A stretch of DNA of 64,000 nt from Streptomyces violaceoruber (GCA_000720805.1 JODI01000035.1:1-64000); one strand, 5' to 3'; shown: positions 44,349-52,500, numbered from the stretch's first letter. Made by a program: numbers and translations. Notes: a model not told the origin generated them from the letters alone.

Positions 44349-45196
44349 TTGTCCGATCTTGATCCGGGGGCGTCCGCAGGTGTCCGGGAAGCAGGCGTCA
44401 TGCCTGCTCAGAGAGGTTTGTGGTCCTCAGCGGACGACATCGGACACGCCCGGATTGACGGCGGGTTGAGACCACGTTTGAGACCACAGCGGGATGGCTC
44501 CGCCGGTCGCTGACCTGGTCAAAAACCAAACCGCCATCGGGCGGCCGTCCTCCTCGCGGTGGCACAGCGCCATCGCGCTGGCCTTCAGGGGTCCACCGCA
44601 CCGGGGAGGCAGGTTGGTATGGACTCGGTCGGCAGCCCTGTATCCCCGTGCTCCCGTAGCCTGAGCTCTCAGCTTGGGAAGCTGCGGTCATTTGCGGCCC
44701 GTTGGGGCGCTGACCTGCGCGATCGGTGGGGCTGTGGCTTCTTCGGGCTCGACTGCTTTCACCGTGGTTCCCCGCTGTTCCCCGCTCGATCTGGTGTGGT
44801 TGTGGTGCGGGGCCGACGGGCGTCGCAACAGTGGCTACGGTCGGCGGACGGCCCAGGGTTGATCATCACGGTACGGCCGATCAGCCGACTGCGCGCCTTC
44901 CCTGCGGACCGTCTGCACCTCAGCCAATGACAGTCAGCAACAAGGGTGGGCGCGCCGACCGACCACGCACGCGTGTGCCTCGCTGCACCCCCACCGGCCT
45001 CAGCCACGCTGCCAGTGCCGTTGACGAAAGCAAGCCGCAGCGGCCGTTCCGTGACGACGATGCCCCAAGCTCTCAGCTTGGGAATTCATGTGATCTTGGG
45101 GTGGCTAGGCAAGGCGCACGACTGGATTACCCGGTGTTCGTTTGGCACGCACGCGACCGGATTACGTGCGGTGACGTTCCTAGTAGGCCCATCTGG
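44349..45196. other. Gap at the left end of the conjugative element
   Basis: No gene is convincing in these 850 bp. A 17-bp sequence AGCTCTCAGCTTGGGAA occurs twice, at 44664-44680 and 45068-45084. The second copy is part of a hairpin CCCAAGCT-CTC-AGCTTGGG (45064-45082). Such subterminal hairpins can mark a small single-strand-type transposable remnant, but no transposase is present. GGCGGGTTGAGACCACGTTTGAGACCAC (44460-44487 region) contains a short direct repeat of TTGAGACCAC. Confidence 0.45.
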
Positions 45197-45478
45197 TCAA
45201 AGAGGCCTCGGTGGTCCCGGAGGGCCGAAATCGATGGGCGCCGGCGTAACCTCACTCATATCTTCGGGAACCTCCCCACGCCGCACCCGCTGGATGGCAT
45301 GGGTCGCGTTCTGACGCACCTCATCGCGTGCTGTGTTGCTGTTGGCAATGGCGGCGAATGCGTCAGCCGCCTCTTCTGTGTAGCCCAATTCGGCAAGAAG
45401 GTTTGCCGAATTGAACCGATCCATATCGCGCTCTGCCTCGTTCTTGGCAGCACGCAGGAGTGCAGACTTTTCATCCAT
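45197..45478 (-). CDS. Small helical-repeat protein of the trypsin-NACHT module
   Basis: The ATG at 45476-45478 has a near-ideal Shine-Dalgarno GGAGGTGATC that overlaps the NACHT stop codon, giving 93 residues. The core FNSANLLAELGYTEEAADAF AAIANS lines up with the last repeat of the NACHT protein (GAAGEFAKAGKNEAAEEILT AIIDQS), so it looks like a free-standing copy of one helical repeat unit with a Pro-rich tail (PAPIDFGPPGPPRP). It is translationally linked to the NACHT gene and may bind its repeat array as an inhibitor, cofactor or trigger receptor. It has not been recognised as a named family. Confidence 0.75.
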   Translation of the reverse strand: MDEKSALLRAAKNEAERDMDRFNSANLLAELGYTEEAADAFAAIANSNTARDEVRQNATHAIQRVRRGEVPEDMSEVTPAPIDFGPPGPPRPL

Positions 45479-45483
45479 TCCGA

Positions 45484-48483
45484 TCACCTCCACCGATCAA
45501 AACTGTCGGGCATTATCTTCCCTCTAATTACGGACCGCTTCCGAACCACATCTCGAATCAGATACGCATCGGTACCATCGGACTGATCAATTATTGCGGT
45601 AAGGATTTCTTCGGCTGCCTCATTCTTTCCCGCTTTAGCGAACTCTCCAGCTGCTCCCCTCCGTTCCCATGGCGAATATTCGGATCTCATTCCAATCTCC
45701 TTGAGGACATTAAATGACTCCTGGGTGCCAAACTCACCCAGCGCCTCTACCATTCGCTCCATGCACCCAAAAGAGTGCCGCAGGTTTTGGATCGCTTCAA
45801 CGGCCTCCTGCTTGACCCCTAGTCGACCCAAGGCCCATGCAGCCGTCATCCTGTATATAGGATCAAGCTTCTCATCCGAAGCCAGATCTCTTAGCCAATT
45901 TATTGCTTCACTTCTGGGTCGCATCTTGGCCTTTGCTTCAGCCACCCTGAGGCGGACTCTTTCGTCGTTGCTAGATTGATCAATCTCGTCCAGCCTTGAA
46001 AGTACTCGGTTAGGGTGGCTCCAACCAACAGAAGCCAGAGCGCTAAATGCTTCATCTTTTCCATCGGAAGCCAGTTTGGAGAGTGCCGCCAGAAGCTCAT
46101 CAAGCAGCGCACCGTTGATCTTCGCCCCCTCTGCAACACAGTTCGCGGCAAGATATGCACCCAGCATGGTTTCTTTTGCTTGGTTCGCACTCTCTTCCAG
46201 AAGATCTGACACAACAGAGTCCGCGCTCTGCCCGAAGTCAGATAGACATCCGAGGGTCAATGGAATTACTTCTGACCATGCAGGGTTGGAGCGAAATGTT
46301 TTTAGTTCTTCCCAGAGTTTCTCCGGTGACATTGCGCTCCGCTCGGCGAGGGCACGGGCAGTGCCGTATTCTTGAAATGTTTGATGCCTGAACAGATACC
46401 ACTCTTTCCCCTGAATAACTTCCGTTTTTCGGAGAAGTCCAGCGGTACGCCAGAATTCCAGACAATCCTTTATGTGAGCGCTCGCACCAGGTCCTGCGTC
46501 GCCGGGGGATCTGAAATCAGCCAGCAGGCCAGCCACGAGCTTGTGCTCAGTAGGTGAATCATCTGGGCTGGGCCCGTAGTAGCCCAGATGGAGGCGATAG
46601 GCCACTTGATAAAGAAAGCTCGTAAAGAATTCCATCGGAGAGTCGCTGACTCGGCCTTCAGTCGCCGGCATTCTATCTTTCGCTCGACGAGATTCCCATC
46701 CAGTAAATAGCCTTTCCACATACTCTCGATAAAGGTCTTTTCGGTGTTCAGGAAGTCTCTCGCGAGGCTTCTCGCCAGCGTAGAGGGCTAGAAAAGTGAG
46801 CATTAGCGGATTCGAGGCTATGTCGCGAAGCTGCGGCCGAGCCTCCAATTGGTCGATCAACCAGGCAGTATTGTTTTGCACCCAGTCCTGAGGACTGTCG
46901 GGCGGCGGCTCCTGAGTGTTCGCCAGTACAGAAAACCACTGCTCGATAAACCTCTCTGAGTCCTTGGGGAGCAAAGGCAGTATCCTGTAGTGGGAAAAAG
47001 GCAAAGCTCTATATCCGGTAGGACGAGAGGTTACCACGACGCGCGCCGCGTGGTGCGTTTCATCTCCTGACGCCGTTATTCCCATGGTTCGTAGCTGTTC
47101 CCAAACCTCATCCTTTTGTGAGTGCACTTCGTCGAGTCCATCAAAGAGGAAGCAGACCTTCTTTTCTGCGGCTTTCCTCTCCAGTGCGGCCCTGATTTGA
47201 AGTCTCTCCTCAGAATCATCGAAAAGGCGTGCAGCCTGATCTAGTGCCGAGTCTTGCAGAGAGCGGTGATCTGATATCTCAACTTCACTCAGGTTCACAT
47301 ATACGGGAAAGATATCTATGCTGCTGGCGAGAGTTACTGCAAGCATCCGCATCATGGTGGACTTTCCCGCACCGGGGGGTCCAAGAATTACAACACTAGC
47401 AGGCCCTTTCATGACTGCATCCTCGGGTGCTATGGATCCGAGATGCGCTTCGGGTCGCACCTCACGTCGTGGCTCGTCCCATAGTTTCTTGGTTTTTTCT
47501 ATGACGGCCTGCCTGACTTCTGATGTCCCGGCGCTCAGTTCAACTGCTACAGGCCCCTCTTGCGTCTTCCCGGACTCCGGTAGTGCCTCCAATTTAACGT
47601 ATATGTCCTTTAGGCGAATACTGCCCAATCGTAGGTTGTCAGACTCGACCGGAATACCAGCCAGCGTGATGAATCCGTATCTGAGCCCCAACTTCTTTCG
47701 ATACTCTTCCAATGAGGAATTAATCTCAGCGTCGTCACCGTGGATGCGTGGTTCGACAACCACCGGTCCTTCGCATAGCGAGGCAAGTCCCTCCCGGAGG
47801 AGCGGAGAGGTCTCAATAGCTGAGGCCAGGGGGACCACGTATAGCCGACGTTGTTGGTGAGCTGCCTCGGCAGTTACCACAATGCCGATTAGCCGGCCAT
47901 CTGGTATCACGACCCCTGCGCCAGACATGCCGCCCCAACCCGTCTGGTGAATCGGCGTCGCGTTAAAAACATCAAGCGGTAGCCATCGCCGTGGCAGGCA
48001 GCGCTTCGGGGCAACCGGCGGCTTGGCTTGTCCCATAGGAAGCAAAGCGCCCCATACCTGCTCAGTCTGACGGACAGCTGTCGCTGGGTTTTGAGATGCA
48101 TCCTGAACGTTTTCATCCGGGAAACCGACCGCCTCACAGTTGGGTTCGACAGCTGTCCCTACTGCAGCAACTGTTGGAGACGAGGAGTGGGGCACCTCCC
48201 AAGCATCGAGCGCGTCGGGGCTGTCGACTTTCAAAATGGCTAGATCCCAATCGGCATCATCGGCCACAACCCGCATGTCAACCCAGGGGGTTCTTTGCAC
48301 GTCTCGGCGGATCAGACGAGCTAGTACTCGTCCACCCGCATGGTCGTTCAGGGCTTCAGCTACGACGTGCCGGGCGGTCAGAACACCACCTGAGCCGAAT
48401 GCCACTCCCGAGCCGACCTTGCCCGGCCAAGCCCAGATCTCGGCCAATCGGTCGTCCCACAGCCAACCTGTCTGGGATCCCAT
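45484..48483 (-). CDS. Trypsin-NACHT-helical repeat NTPase (conflict/defence STAND protein)
   Basis: The 999-residue protein has a trypsin-like protease domain at residues 1-235 with an intact triad (His in LTARHVVAEA about 39, Asp in DADWDLAIL about 80, Ser in GWGGMSGAGVV about 187). A NACHT NTPase follows at about 360-560, with Walker A GPPGAGKST (about 368-376), Walker B FLFDGLDE (about 445-452) and sensor VVVTSRPTGY. A NACHT-associated helical region (IASNPLMLTFLALYAGE, FRHQTFQEYGTARAL) leads to HEAT-like repeats from about 720. Such proteins are thought to oligomerise on sensing an invader and then unleash the protease. Codons use many A/T third positions and GC is clearly lower than in flanking genes, indicating transfer. 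The trypco2 gene precedes it by 10 bp. Confidence 0.92.
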   Translation of the reverse strand: MGSQTGWLWDDRLAEIWAWPGKVGSGVAFGSGGVLTARHVVAEALNDHAGGRVLARLIRRDVQRTPWVDMRVVADDADWDLAILKVDSPDALDAWEVPHSSSPTVAAVGTAVEPNCEAVGFPDENVQDASQNPATAVRQTEQVWGALLPMGQAKPPVAPKRCLPRRWLPLDVFNATPIHQTGWGGMSGAGVVIPDGRLIGIVVTAEAAHQQRRLYVVPLASAIETSPLLREGLASLCEGPVVVEPRIHGDDAEINSSLEEYRKKLGLRYGFITLAGIPVESDNLRLGSIRLKDIYVKLEALPESGKTQEGPVAVELSAGTSEVRQAVIEKTKKLWDEPRREVRPEAHLGSIAPEDAVMKGPASVVILGPPGAGKSTMMRMLAVTLASSIDIFPVYVNLSEVEISDHRSLQDSALDQAARLFDDSEERLQIRAALERKAAEKKVCFLFDGLDEVHSQKDEVWEQLRTMGITASGDETHHAARVVVTSRPTGYRALPFSHYRILPLLPKDSERFIEQWFSVLANTQEPPPDSPQDWVQNNTAWLIDQLEARPQLRDIASNPLMLTFLALYAGEKPRERLPEHRKDLYREYVERLFTGWESRRAKDRMPATEGRVSDSPMEFFTSFLYQVAYRLHLGYYGPSPDDSPTEHKLVAGLLADFRSPGDAGPGASAHIKDCLEFWRTAGLLRKTEVIQGKEWYLFRHQTFQEYGTARALAERSAMSPEKLWEELKTFRSNPAWSEVIPLTLGCLSDFGQSADSVVSDLLEESANQAKETMLGAYLAANCVAEGAKINGALLDELLAALSKLASDGKDEAFSALASVGWSHPNRVLSRLDEIDQSSNDERVRLRVAEAKAKMRPRSEAINWLRDLASDEKLDPIYRMTAAWALGRLGVKQEAVEAIQNLRHSFGCMERMVEALGEFGTQESFNVLKEIGMRSEYSPWERRGAAGEFAKAGKNEAAEEILTAIIDQSDGTDAYLIRDVVRKRSVIRGKIMPDSFDRWR

Positions 48484-48492
48484 TGATCCCCC

Positions 48493-48822
48493 TTACCGGC
48501 CCGGTACTTGCTGCTTTCCGAAGACGTCCAATGGCATAGGCCGACCTTCGCTGTCATACAGCACTGGCGTCAACTTCAATGTCAGCGTCTGAGTGTGCTC
48601 ATTACCGGACGTCACGCCAGCACCTGCTTCTAGTAGGTACCAGCGGATCTTTCCCGACCCTTCTTTGTCTAGCCGAGCCGCTGTCTCAAGGGTGAGAGTC
48701 ACGTCGGAGGCTCGAAACCGGACCGCGTGACCTTGACCAGACTGCAGCGCCGACTCGAGTTCCTCGCGCAGTGCTTCCAACGCCGATGCCAAACCCAACT
48801 CGCGACCGTTCACTTTGAACAC
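48493..48822 (-). CDS. Trypco2 family protein (trypsin co-occurring domain)
   Basis: The 109-residue protein has the compact layout of the trypco2 family: an N-terminal helix (LGLASALEALREELESALQSGQ), a beta segment (AVRFRASDVTLTLE), a second strand pair (IRWYLLEAGAGVTS) and THTLTLKL-like strand (EHTQTLTLKLTPVL). Trypco domains were described by comparative genomics as partners of trypsin-like proteases in NTPase-based conflict systems. Here the gene lies 10 bp upstream of the trypsin-NACHT gene in the same direction. It probably regulates, or is cut by, that protease. The molecular role is not known. Confidence 0.85.
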   Translation of the reverse strand: MFKVNGRELGLASALEALREELESALQSGQGHAVRFRASDVTLTLETAARLDKEGSGKIRWYLLEAGAGVTSGNEHTQTLTLKLTPVLYDSEGRPMPLDVFGKQQVPGR

Positions 48823-49281
48823 CTCCCACTTCGCTGGCGCGTCGGGAGAGTTTGCGCACCTACGAGGGCACCCACTTCCACTGTTACTCAGGTTGAGCTG
48901 TCTCGCAGCTCAAAGGGGTCTGCTGCAGGTTTGGGTGACAGGTTCGATCACGCGGCCTGGGGGGCCGGTGTGGTCATGGCCACGTGAGCTTGCATCGGCT
49001 GATCGCTGTGTGCGCGGCACGGCCGCCGACCGGGCTGGAGCGGGGCGGAGACAGGAGCGCAGGCCCGGCCGGGGGCCGTGCCGCGCGCGGGGAGCGGAGC
49101 GAGCCGCCTTGACGGAAGTAGGGAAGGTTCTACTGCTCGTGCAGCGTCGGCTTTCAAGACCGCGACTCGGACGCGCTTTATTCGGCCCGGCGCATGCGCG
49201 GGGCCATCCGGGCCCCTCCGCAGCGGTCGCGAGTCGTGGGATTCTTGGGGGTGACGACGGGCGAACGGAGAGGGAGAGCGA
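48823..49281. other. Gap between defence module and regulatory genes
   Basis: No gene is recognised in this divergent gap. It should contain the promoters of the leftward trypco2-NACHT unit and the rightward wHTH gene. A short palindrome GCGCATGCGC lies in the 49188-49200 region. No origin repeats are evident. Confidence 0.45.
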
Positions 49282-49743
49282 GTGTCGCAGCAGGCCAGCC
49301 CTCGGGGTACCTTCCTGAAGATTGCCGACTCAGTGAAGGTGCTGATCGAGGGCGACCCGGAGATGAGTGAGCTGCCGTCCTTGACTGAGGTCATGCGCGA
49401 ACACGGCGTCTCACGCGGCGTTGCCATCCGCGCGTATGGCGTACTGCGGCAGGAAGGCTTGGCCGAACCTGCGCCAGGCGAGCGGTGGCGCGTCGTGCGC
49501 TCGGGTGATCGAGTCGACCGGCGTCCGCTCGATCAGCAGATCGCGGACATCATCACGGCGGACGGACTCAAGGTAGGGGAAGCGTTCCCAAGTGCTTCAG
49601 TGCTTGCCGAACGGTTCGGGGTCTCCCGTCCTACGGTGACCAAAGCTCTGGAAAAGTTGGAAACCGCCGGCGTGCTGGCGGGGGGAGGACAGGGCAGGGT
49701 GCGGACAGTCCGCGCCGTGCCGACGCGAGAGGAGCGTTCGTAG
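49282..49743 (+). CDS. Tandem winged-helix regulator, GntR-like
   Basis: The GTG at 49282 after GGAGAG gives 153 residues that form two successive GntR-type winged helices. The first (LPSLTEVMREHGVSRGVAIR, AYGVLRQEGLAE) is followed by a second, more typical copy (FPSASVLAERFGVSRPTVTK, ALEKLETAGVLAGGGQG). There is no ligand domain. GntR-like regulators such as KorSA control transfer genes in actinomycete integrative elements, so it may bind the inverted repeat at 51703-51729. That link is an inference. The HD-domain gene starts 2 bp after its stop. Confidence 0.85.
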   Translation: MSQQASPRGTFLKIADSVKVLIEGDPEMSELPSLTEVMREHGVSRGVAIRAYGVLRQEGLAEPAPGERWRVVRSGDRVDRRPLDQQIADIITADGLKVGEAFPSASVLAERFGVSRPTVTKALEKLETAGVLAGGGQGRVRTVRAVPTREERS

Positions 49744-49744
49744 C

Positions 49745-50311
49745 TTGCCGACGTTGACGGAGTGGGCCTATCCCCTGGCTGAGTCCCTGCTCGCCGAGCC
49801 GCTGCCGCGGCGATGGAAGCACTGCCTAGGGGTCGCCGAGAGGGCACGCACGATCGCTCTCGTTCTTGGCCAGGACGCAAACCTTTTGGAGGCCGCGGCG
49901 GTACTGCACGACATCGGCTATGCGCCGGACCTGGCCAAGACGGGCTTTCACCCGCTGGACGGCGCCCGCTACCTCCGGGACATGGCCACCGCTGACGAAC
50001 GTGTCGTCAACCTGGTCGCCCATCACTCCTGCGCCTGGCTGGAGGCGGAAGCGCGCGGTCTGCGTGAAGAGCTGGAGGGCGAGTTCCCCCGCGAGAGCGC
50101 GCACCTGAACGACGCGCTCTGCTACTGCGACATGAACACCACACCGGACGGCACACCCACGAACCCGATCGACCGGATCAACGAGATCGCTGGACGCTAC
50201 GGGCCCGACAGCCTGATCGGAAAGTTCATCCGCCGCGCAGAGCCCGAGATCCACGCGTGCACGTCCCGCGTCCTCGAACGCGTCGCCACTGCCAAGCGTC
50301 AGCCGATGTAG
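49745..50311 (+). CDS. HD-domain phosphohydrolase
   Basis: Starting from TTG at 49745 with GAGGAG upstream, the 188-residue protein has the HD metal-site residues: His in WKHCLGVAERA, the HD pair in AAAVLHDIGYAPDLA, His in GFHPLDGARYL and NLVAHHSCAW, and Asp in NDALCYCDMNT. HD proteins cleave phosphate esters, often nucleotides. Homologues of this small type recur in Streptomyces integrative elements next to Nudix and XRE genes. It is nearly contiguous with the wHTH gene and overlaps the convergent Nudix gene by 13 bp. Its substrate is unknown. Confidence 0.85.
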   Translation: MPTLTEWAYPLAESLLAEPLPRRWKHCLGVAERARTIALVLGQDANLLEAAAVLHDIGYAPDLAKTGFHPLDGARYLRDMATADERVVNLVAHHSCAWLEAEARGLREELEGEFPRESAHLNDALCYCDMNTTPDGTPTNPIDRINEIAGRYGPDSLIGKFIRRAEPEIHACTSRVLERVATAKRQPM

Positions 50312-50772
50312 GGAGCTGTACGCGTTCGGTCCATGGCGTGCTCGATACGGAGCCGCATCGTGCGATGGACGTCCAGCTCTCGCAGGTCCGTTGGGTCAAC
50401 CCAACGGACCTGTGTCGTCTCATTGCTGGTACGCAGCTCGCCGCCGACAGGCCGTGCGCGGAAGCAGATGCTGAACTGCTGCCGGACTTCGCCATCGTCG
50501 TACTGCATGACGTGCCCAGGGTCTGTGTAGATCCCGGACATGTCGACGACTTCGGCCTTGATGCCCGTCTCTTCCCAGACCTCACGGACCACCGTGTCAC
50601 TGATGGACTCGCCCACGTCGTGGCCACCGCCGGGTAGTGCCCAACGCCCGTTGTCGGATCGCTGGATCATGAGCACCTGTCCGGCATCGTTCTGGACGAA
50701 TGCCACGACCGAGGGAACGACCGAGTTGGCCGGCGGGGCGTCCGGATCGTGCAAGTAGTCGATGCGTCCCAT
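50299..50772 (-). CDS. Nudix hydrolase
   Basis: The 157-residue protein has a complete Nudix box, GGGHDVGESISDTVVREVWE followed by ETGI (about residues 48-71), with all the metal-binding Glu residues. Flanking segments (VPSVVAFVQNDAGQVLMIQR, GRWALPGG, QVRWVDPTDLRELDV) are typical of MutT-like enzymes that hydrolyse nucleoside diphosphate derivatives. Such genes are frequent near the regulatory region of actinomycete integrative elements. It starts 2 bp after the XRE-DUF5919 gene ends, so they form one leftward unit. A perfect 14-bp inverted repeat (50383-50412) lies within its coding sequence. Confidence 0.9.
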   Translation of the reverse strand: MGRIDYLHDPDAPPANSVVPSVVAFVQNDAGQVLMIQRSDNGRWALPGGGHDVGESISDTVVREVWEETGIKAEVVDMSGIYTDPGHVMQYDDGEVRQQFSICFRARPVGGELRTSNETTQVRWVDPTDLRELDVHRTMRLRIEHAMDRTRTAPYIG

Positions 50773-50774
50773 AC

Positions 50775-51533
50775 TCAGGCTCCCGTGATGTCGTGTTCCG
50801 TTACCGGCCTGGCGCCTTCCCAGGTCTGCTCAACGCTATTGGCAAAGGTGTCGAACAGCCCACCTCCTGGGAGCCGCCGCAGGTGGAACACGGGAGCCAT
50901 GTAGGCGCCGATGCCGTACACGTGCGTGTTGGCCAACATCTCGTCATCTGCGCGATAGATCGAGTTGTAGAGCACCGTGTCGTGCAGACGGAAGGCAATC
51001 TCGGGGTGGCTGATGAACAGTGGGCGGTAGTTGACCAGCGCGTTGCGGATCTTGCCGTCCATGATGCGGTGCCCTTCGTCGATGCCTCGCCGGATGACGG
51101 CTTCGCACTCTGGATCACCCATGAGCACTCGAATGCGCACACCGCTCTCCGCCTTCTTCTTCAGCGTCGAGAAGAAGAGAGGGTCCTCGGCCAGGTAGAT
51201 ACCGGCGTACACGAGGATGTCTATGCACTCCGTGGCTCGCTCGCACATCTCGCGCCAGAGGTCCGAGGGCACCGTGTGCCGATGCGGGTACGCGGTGACG
51301 ATCTCCGCCTTCGTCAGGTCCGATGCACTCTCGGCATTGCGCTCGTCATCCCAGAGCGTCGTCACGTCGACCTTGAGAGCAGCCGCCGTTGCGTACTGAT
51401 GCCGCCGATACGGCGCCTTGCCTTGTGTGATCCAACGCTCAATGGTCTTCGGGTTGACCTTGATCTCCTCAGCGAGGCTGTGAATGGTCATGCCGCGCGC
51501 CAACAGGGCCGATCGCAACCGCTCGTTGGACAT
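50775..51533 (-). CDS. XRE-type regulator with DUF5919 domain
   Basis: The 252-residue protein has an N-terminal helix-turn-helix (LRSALLARGMTIHSLAEEIKV, then NPKTIERWITQG). A C-terminal DUF5919 domain of about 160 residues follows (ECIDILVYAGIYLAEDPLFF, SGVRIRVLMGDPECEAVIRR). The strand/helix pattern of the latter, with RIRVLMGDP, recalls phospholipase-D-like folds. This combination is common in Streptomyces integrative elements, usually divergent from the transfer operon. It is the first gene of a leftward pair with the Nudix gene. It probably represses the rightward promoter region, which begins about 150 bp upstream of its start. Confidence 0.88.
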   Translation of the reverse strand: MSNERLRSALLARGMTIHSLAEEIKVNPKTIERWITQGKAPYRRHQYATAAALKVDVTTLWDDERNAESASDLTKAEIVTAYPHRHTVPSDLWREMCERATECIDILVYAGIYLAEDPLFFSTLKKKAESGVRIRVLMGDPECEAVIRRGIDEGHRIMDGKIRNALVNYRPLFISHPEIAFRLHDTVLYNSIYRADDEMLANTHVYGIGAYMAPVFHLRRLPGGGLFDTFANSVEQTWEGARPVTEHDITGA

Positions 51534-51688
51534 CTGCCCCCTCCGTGGGACATCTAGGGGGCTCTTGACGGTAGCGAGATCGACCAGAGCTGTCTACGTG
51601 TGGGGTGACCAACTCCCCTGACCTGGGGCGATTCTGATTGTGCGCCAAGAAGTCCCGGCGCAAACACCAAGGGGTTCCGTGCTAGTAC

Positions 51689-51729
51689 TTGACGACCCCC
51701 CATGCGGTACCTGTAAAACAGGTACCGCA
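51689..51729 (+). promoter_or_regulatory. Operator-overlapped promoter heading the transfer region
   Basis: TTGACG at 51689-51694 resembles a -35 hexamer. About 18 bp later TAAAAC-like sequence could be a -10. That position falls inside a perfect inverted repeat with 12-bp arms, TGCGGTACCTGT (51703-51714) and ACAGGTACCGCA (51718-51729), around AAA. A dimeric repressor bound here would block the promoter. Direction and location suit control of the rightward transfer operon by the wHTH or XRE regulator. Confidence 0.65.
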
Positions 51730-52021
51730 ACGCAGCAAGGCCCCGCCAGGCCCGCTTACACGCGGCCCGCGCGGCAGGGGAGACGTAGAAGTCCGTCGTC
51801 TTCACGGATCGATCGGTGTCATCGGCTAAGCCGTTGGTCTGACCCTCGGGCGTGGACCCAGGGACCGGACCGGCGGGGATCCCGGTGATTGGGCTGCACC
51901 CGGTCCATGACAGGTAGCCATTCCAGGGAGATCGACTCAGCGAGTGACGACTGAGTGACGCGGTGACCGCGCGCCGTCCAAAGGAGGCGGAGCAAGGCGC
52001 AGACGGGAGCCGCGAGACGAC

Positions 52022-52087
52022 AGTGACGGGCTTTCCCGTCACTCGTCATGCGGGCAGGGCGCCAGCATCACGTCGGTGCCCTGCCCG
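52022..52087 (+). other. Two strong hairpins in the leader before the small genes
   Basis: Hairpin 1: AGTGACGGG (52022-52030) pairs with CCCGTCACT (52035-52043) around CTTT. Hairpin 2: CGGGCAGGGCGCC (52051-52063) pairs with 52075-52087 with one mismatch. They lie in a gene-poor leader (51734-52163) and could act as terminator/attenuator or structured leader. Nothing else is recognised in that gap. Confidence 0.55.
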
Positions 52088-52163
52088 TTTGATGAGGAAT
52101 CAGAGCGGCCCCCCGGGTGGCACCCCGGAGGACCGCGGACAGGCACCTGATGAGGAGGCACCT

Positions 52164-52268
52164 GTGGTCACGAGTCTGACAGATGCGGAACGGGCGGAAC
52201 TGGCCCGTAGGGCCGCTGAGGCGAACAAGCGCACCGAGGACAACGCACGTGCCCGGGGCGGCCGTTGA
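52164..52268 (+). CDS. Very small charged protein of the element
   Basis: A GTG with an excellent GAGGAGG Shine-Dalgarno 6-7 nt upstream starts a 34-residue peptide rich in Ala, Arg and Glu (SLTDAERAELARRAAEANKR, then TEDNARARGGR). It would be a single charged helix. A longer version from an ATG at 52092 is possible, but its extra part is Pro/Gly-rich and lacks a good ribosome site. The stop overlaps the next tiny frame as TGATG. No known family is recognised. Confidence 0.55.
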   Translation: MVTSLTDAERAELARRAAEANKRTEDNARARGGR

Positions 52269-52339
52269 TGGCCAGCTCTGAGCACGAGAAGACGAAGGAC
52301 CCGCTGCCGCCGCGTCCGCGCGGTCCGCACCCGTACTGA
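52268..52339 (+). CDS. Possible 23-residue peptide coupled by a TGATG overlap
   Basis: The frame MASSEHEKTKDPLPPRPRGP continues with HPY and a stop. It is Pro/Lys/Arg-rich and too short to classify. Support comes only from the TGATG overlap with the preceding small gene. It may not be translated. Confidence 0.35.
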   Translation: MASSEHEKTKDPLPPRPRGPHPY

Positions 52340-52347
52340 CGTCCAAC

Positions 52348-52390
52348 CGCCCCGATGGTCGCAGGCCGGGTTCGACTCCCGGTCGGGGCG
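52348..52390 (+). other. tRNA-like acceptor/T-arm minihelix
   Basis: CGCCCCG (52348-52354) pairs with CGGGGCG (52384-52390) like a 7-bp acceptor stem. Inside it CCGGG-TTCGACT-CCCGG (52366-52382) is a canonical T-arm. Only 11 nt occupy the place of the D and anticodon arms, so it is not a working tRNA. It may be a remnant, a recombination site or a structured RNA. Confidence 0.45.
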
Positions 52391-52500
52391 CTCCGGCCGC
52401 CGCCTCCCGCGGCGCTGGCGCACCCCCGGACTGACCGCCGCCTTTTCGGTGCTTCCGCGGCTTCCGGCTCCTTTCCTACCCCTTCGACATGGGAGCTCCC

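Noticed and set aside
44726..45586. Forward 286-codon open frame at the element's left end
   Set aside because: No family features, it overlaps the small repeat protein and the end of the NACHT gene antisense, and its composition is irregular.
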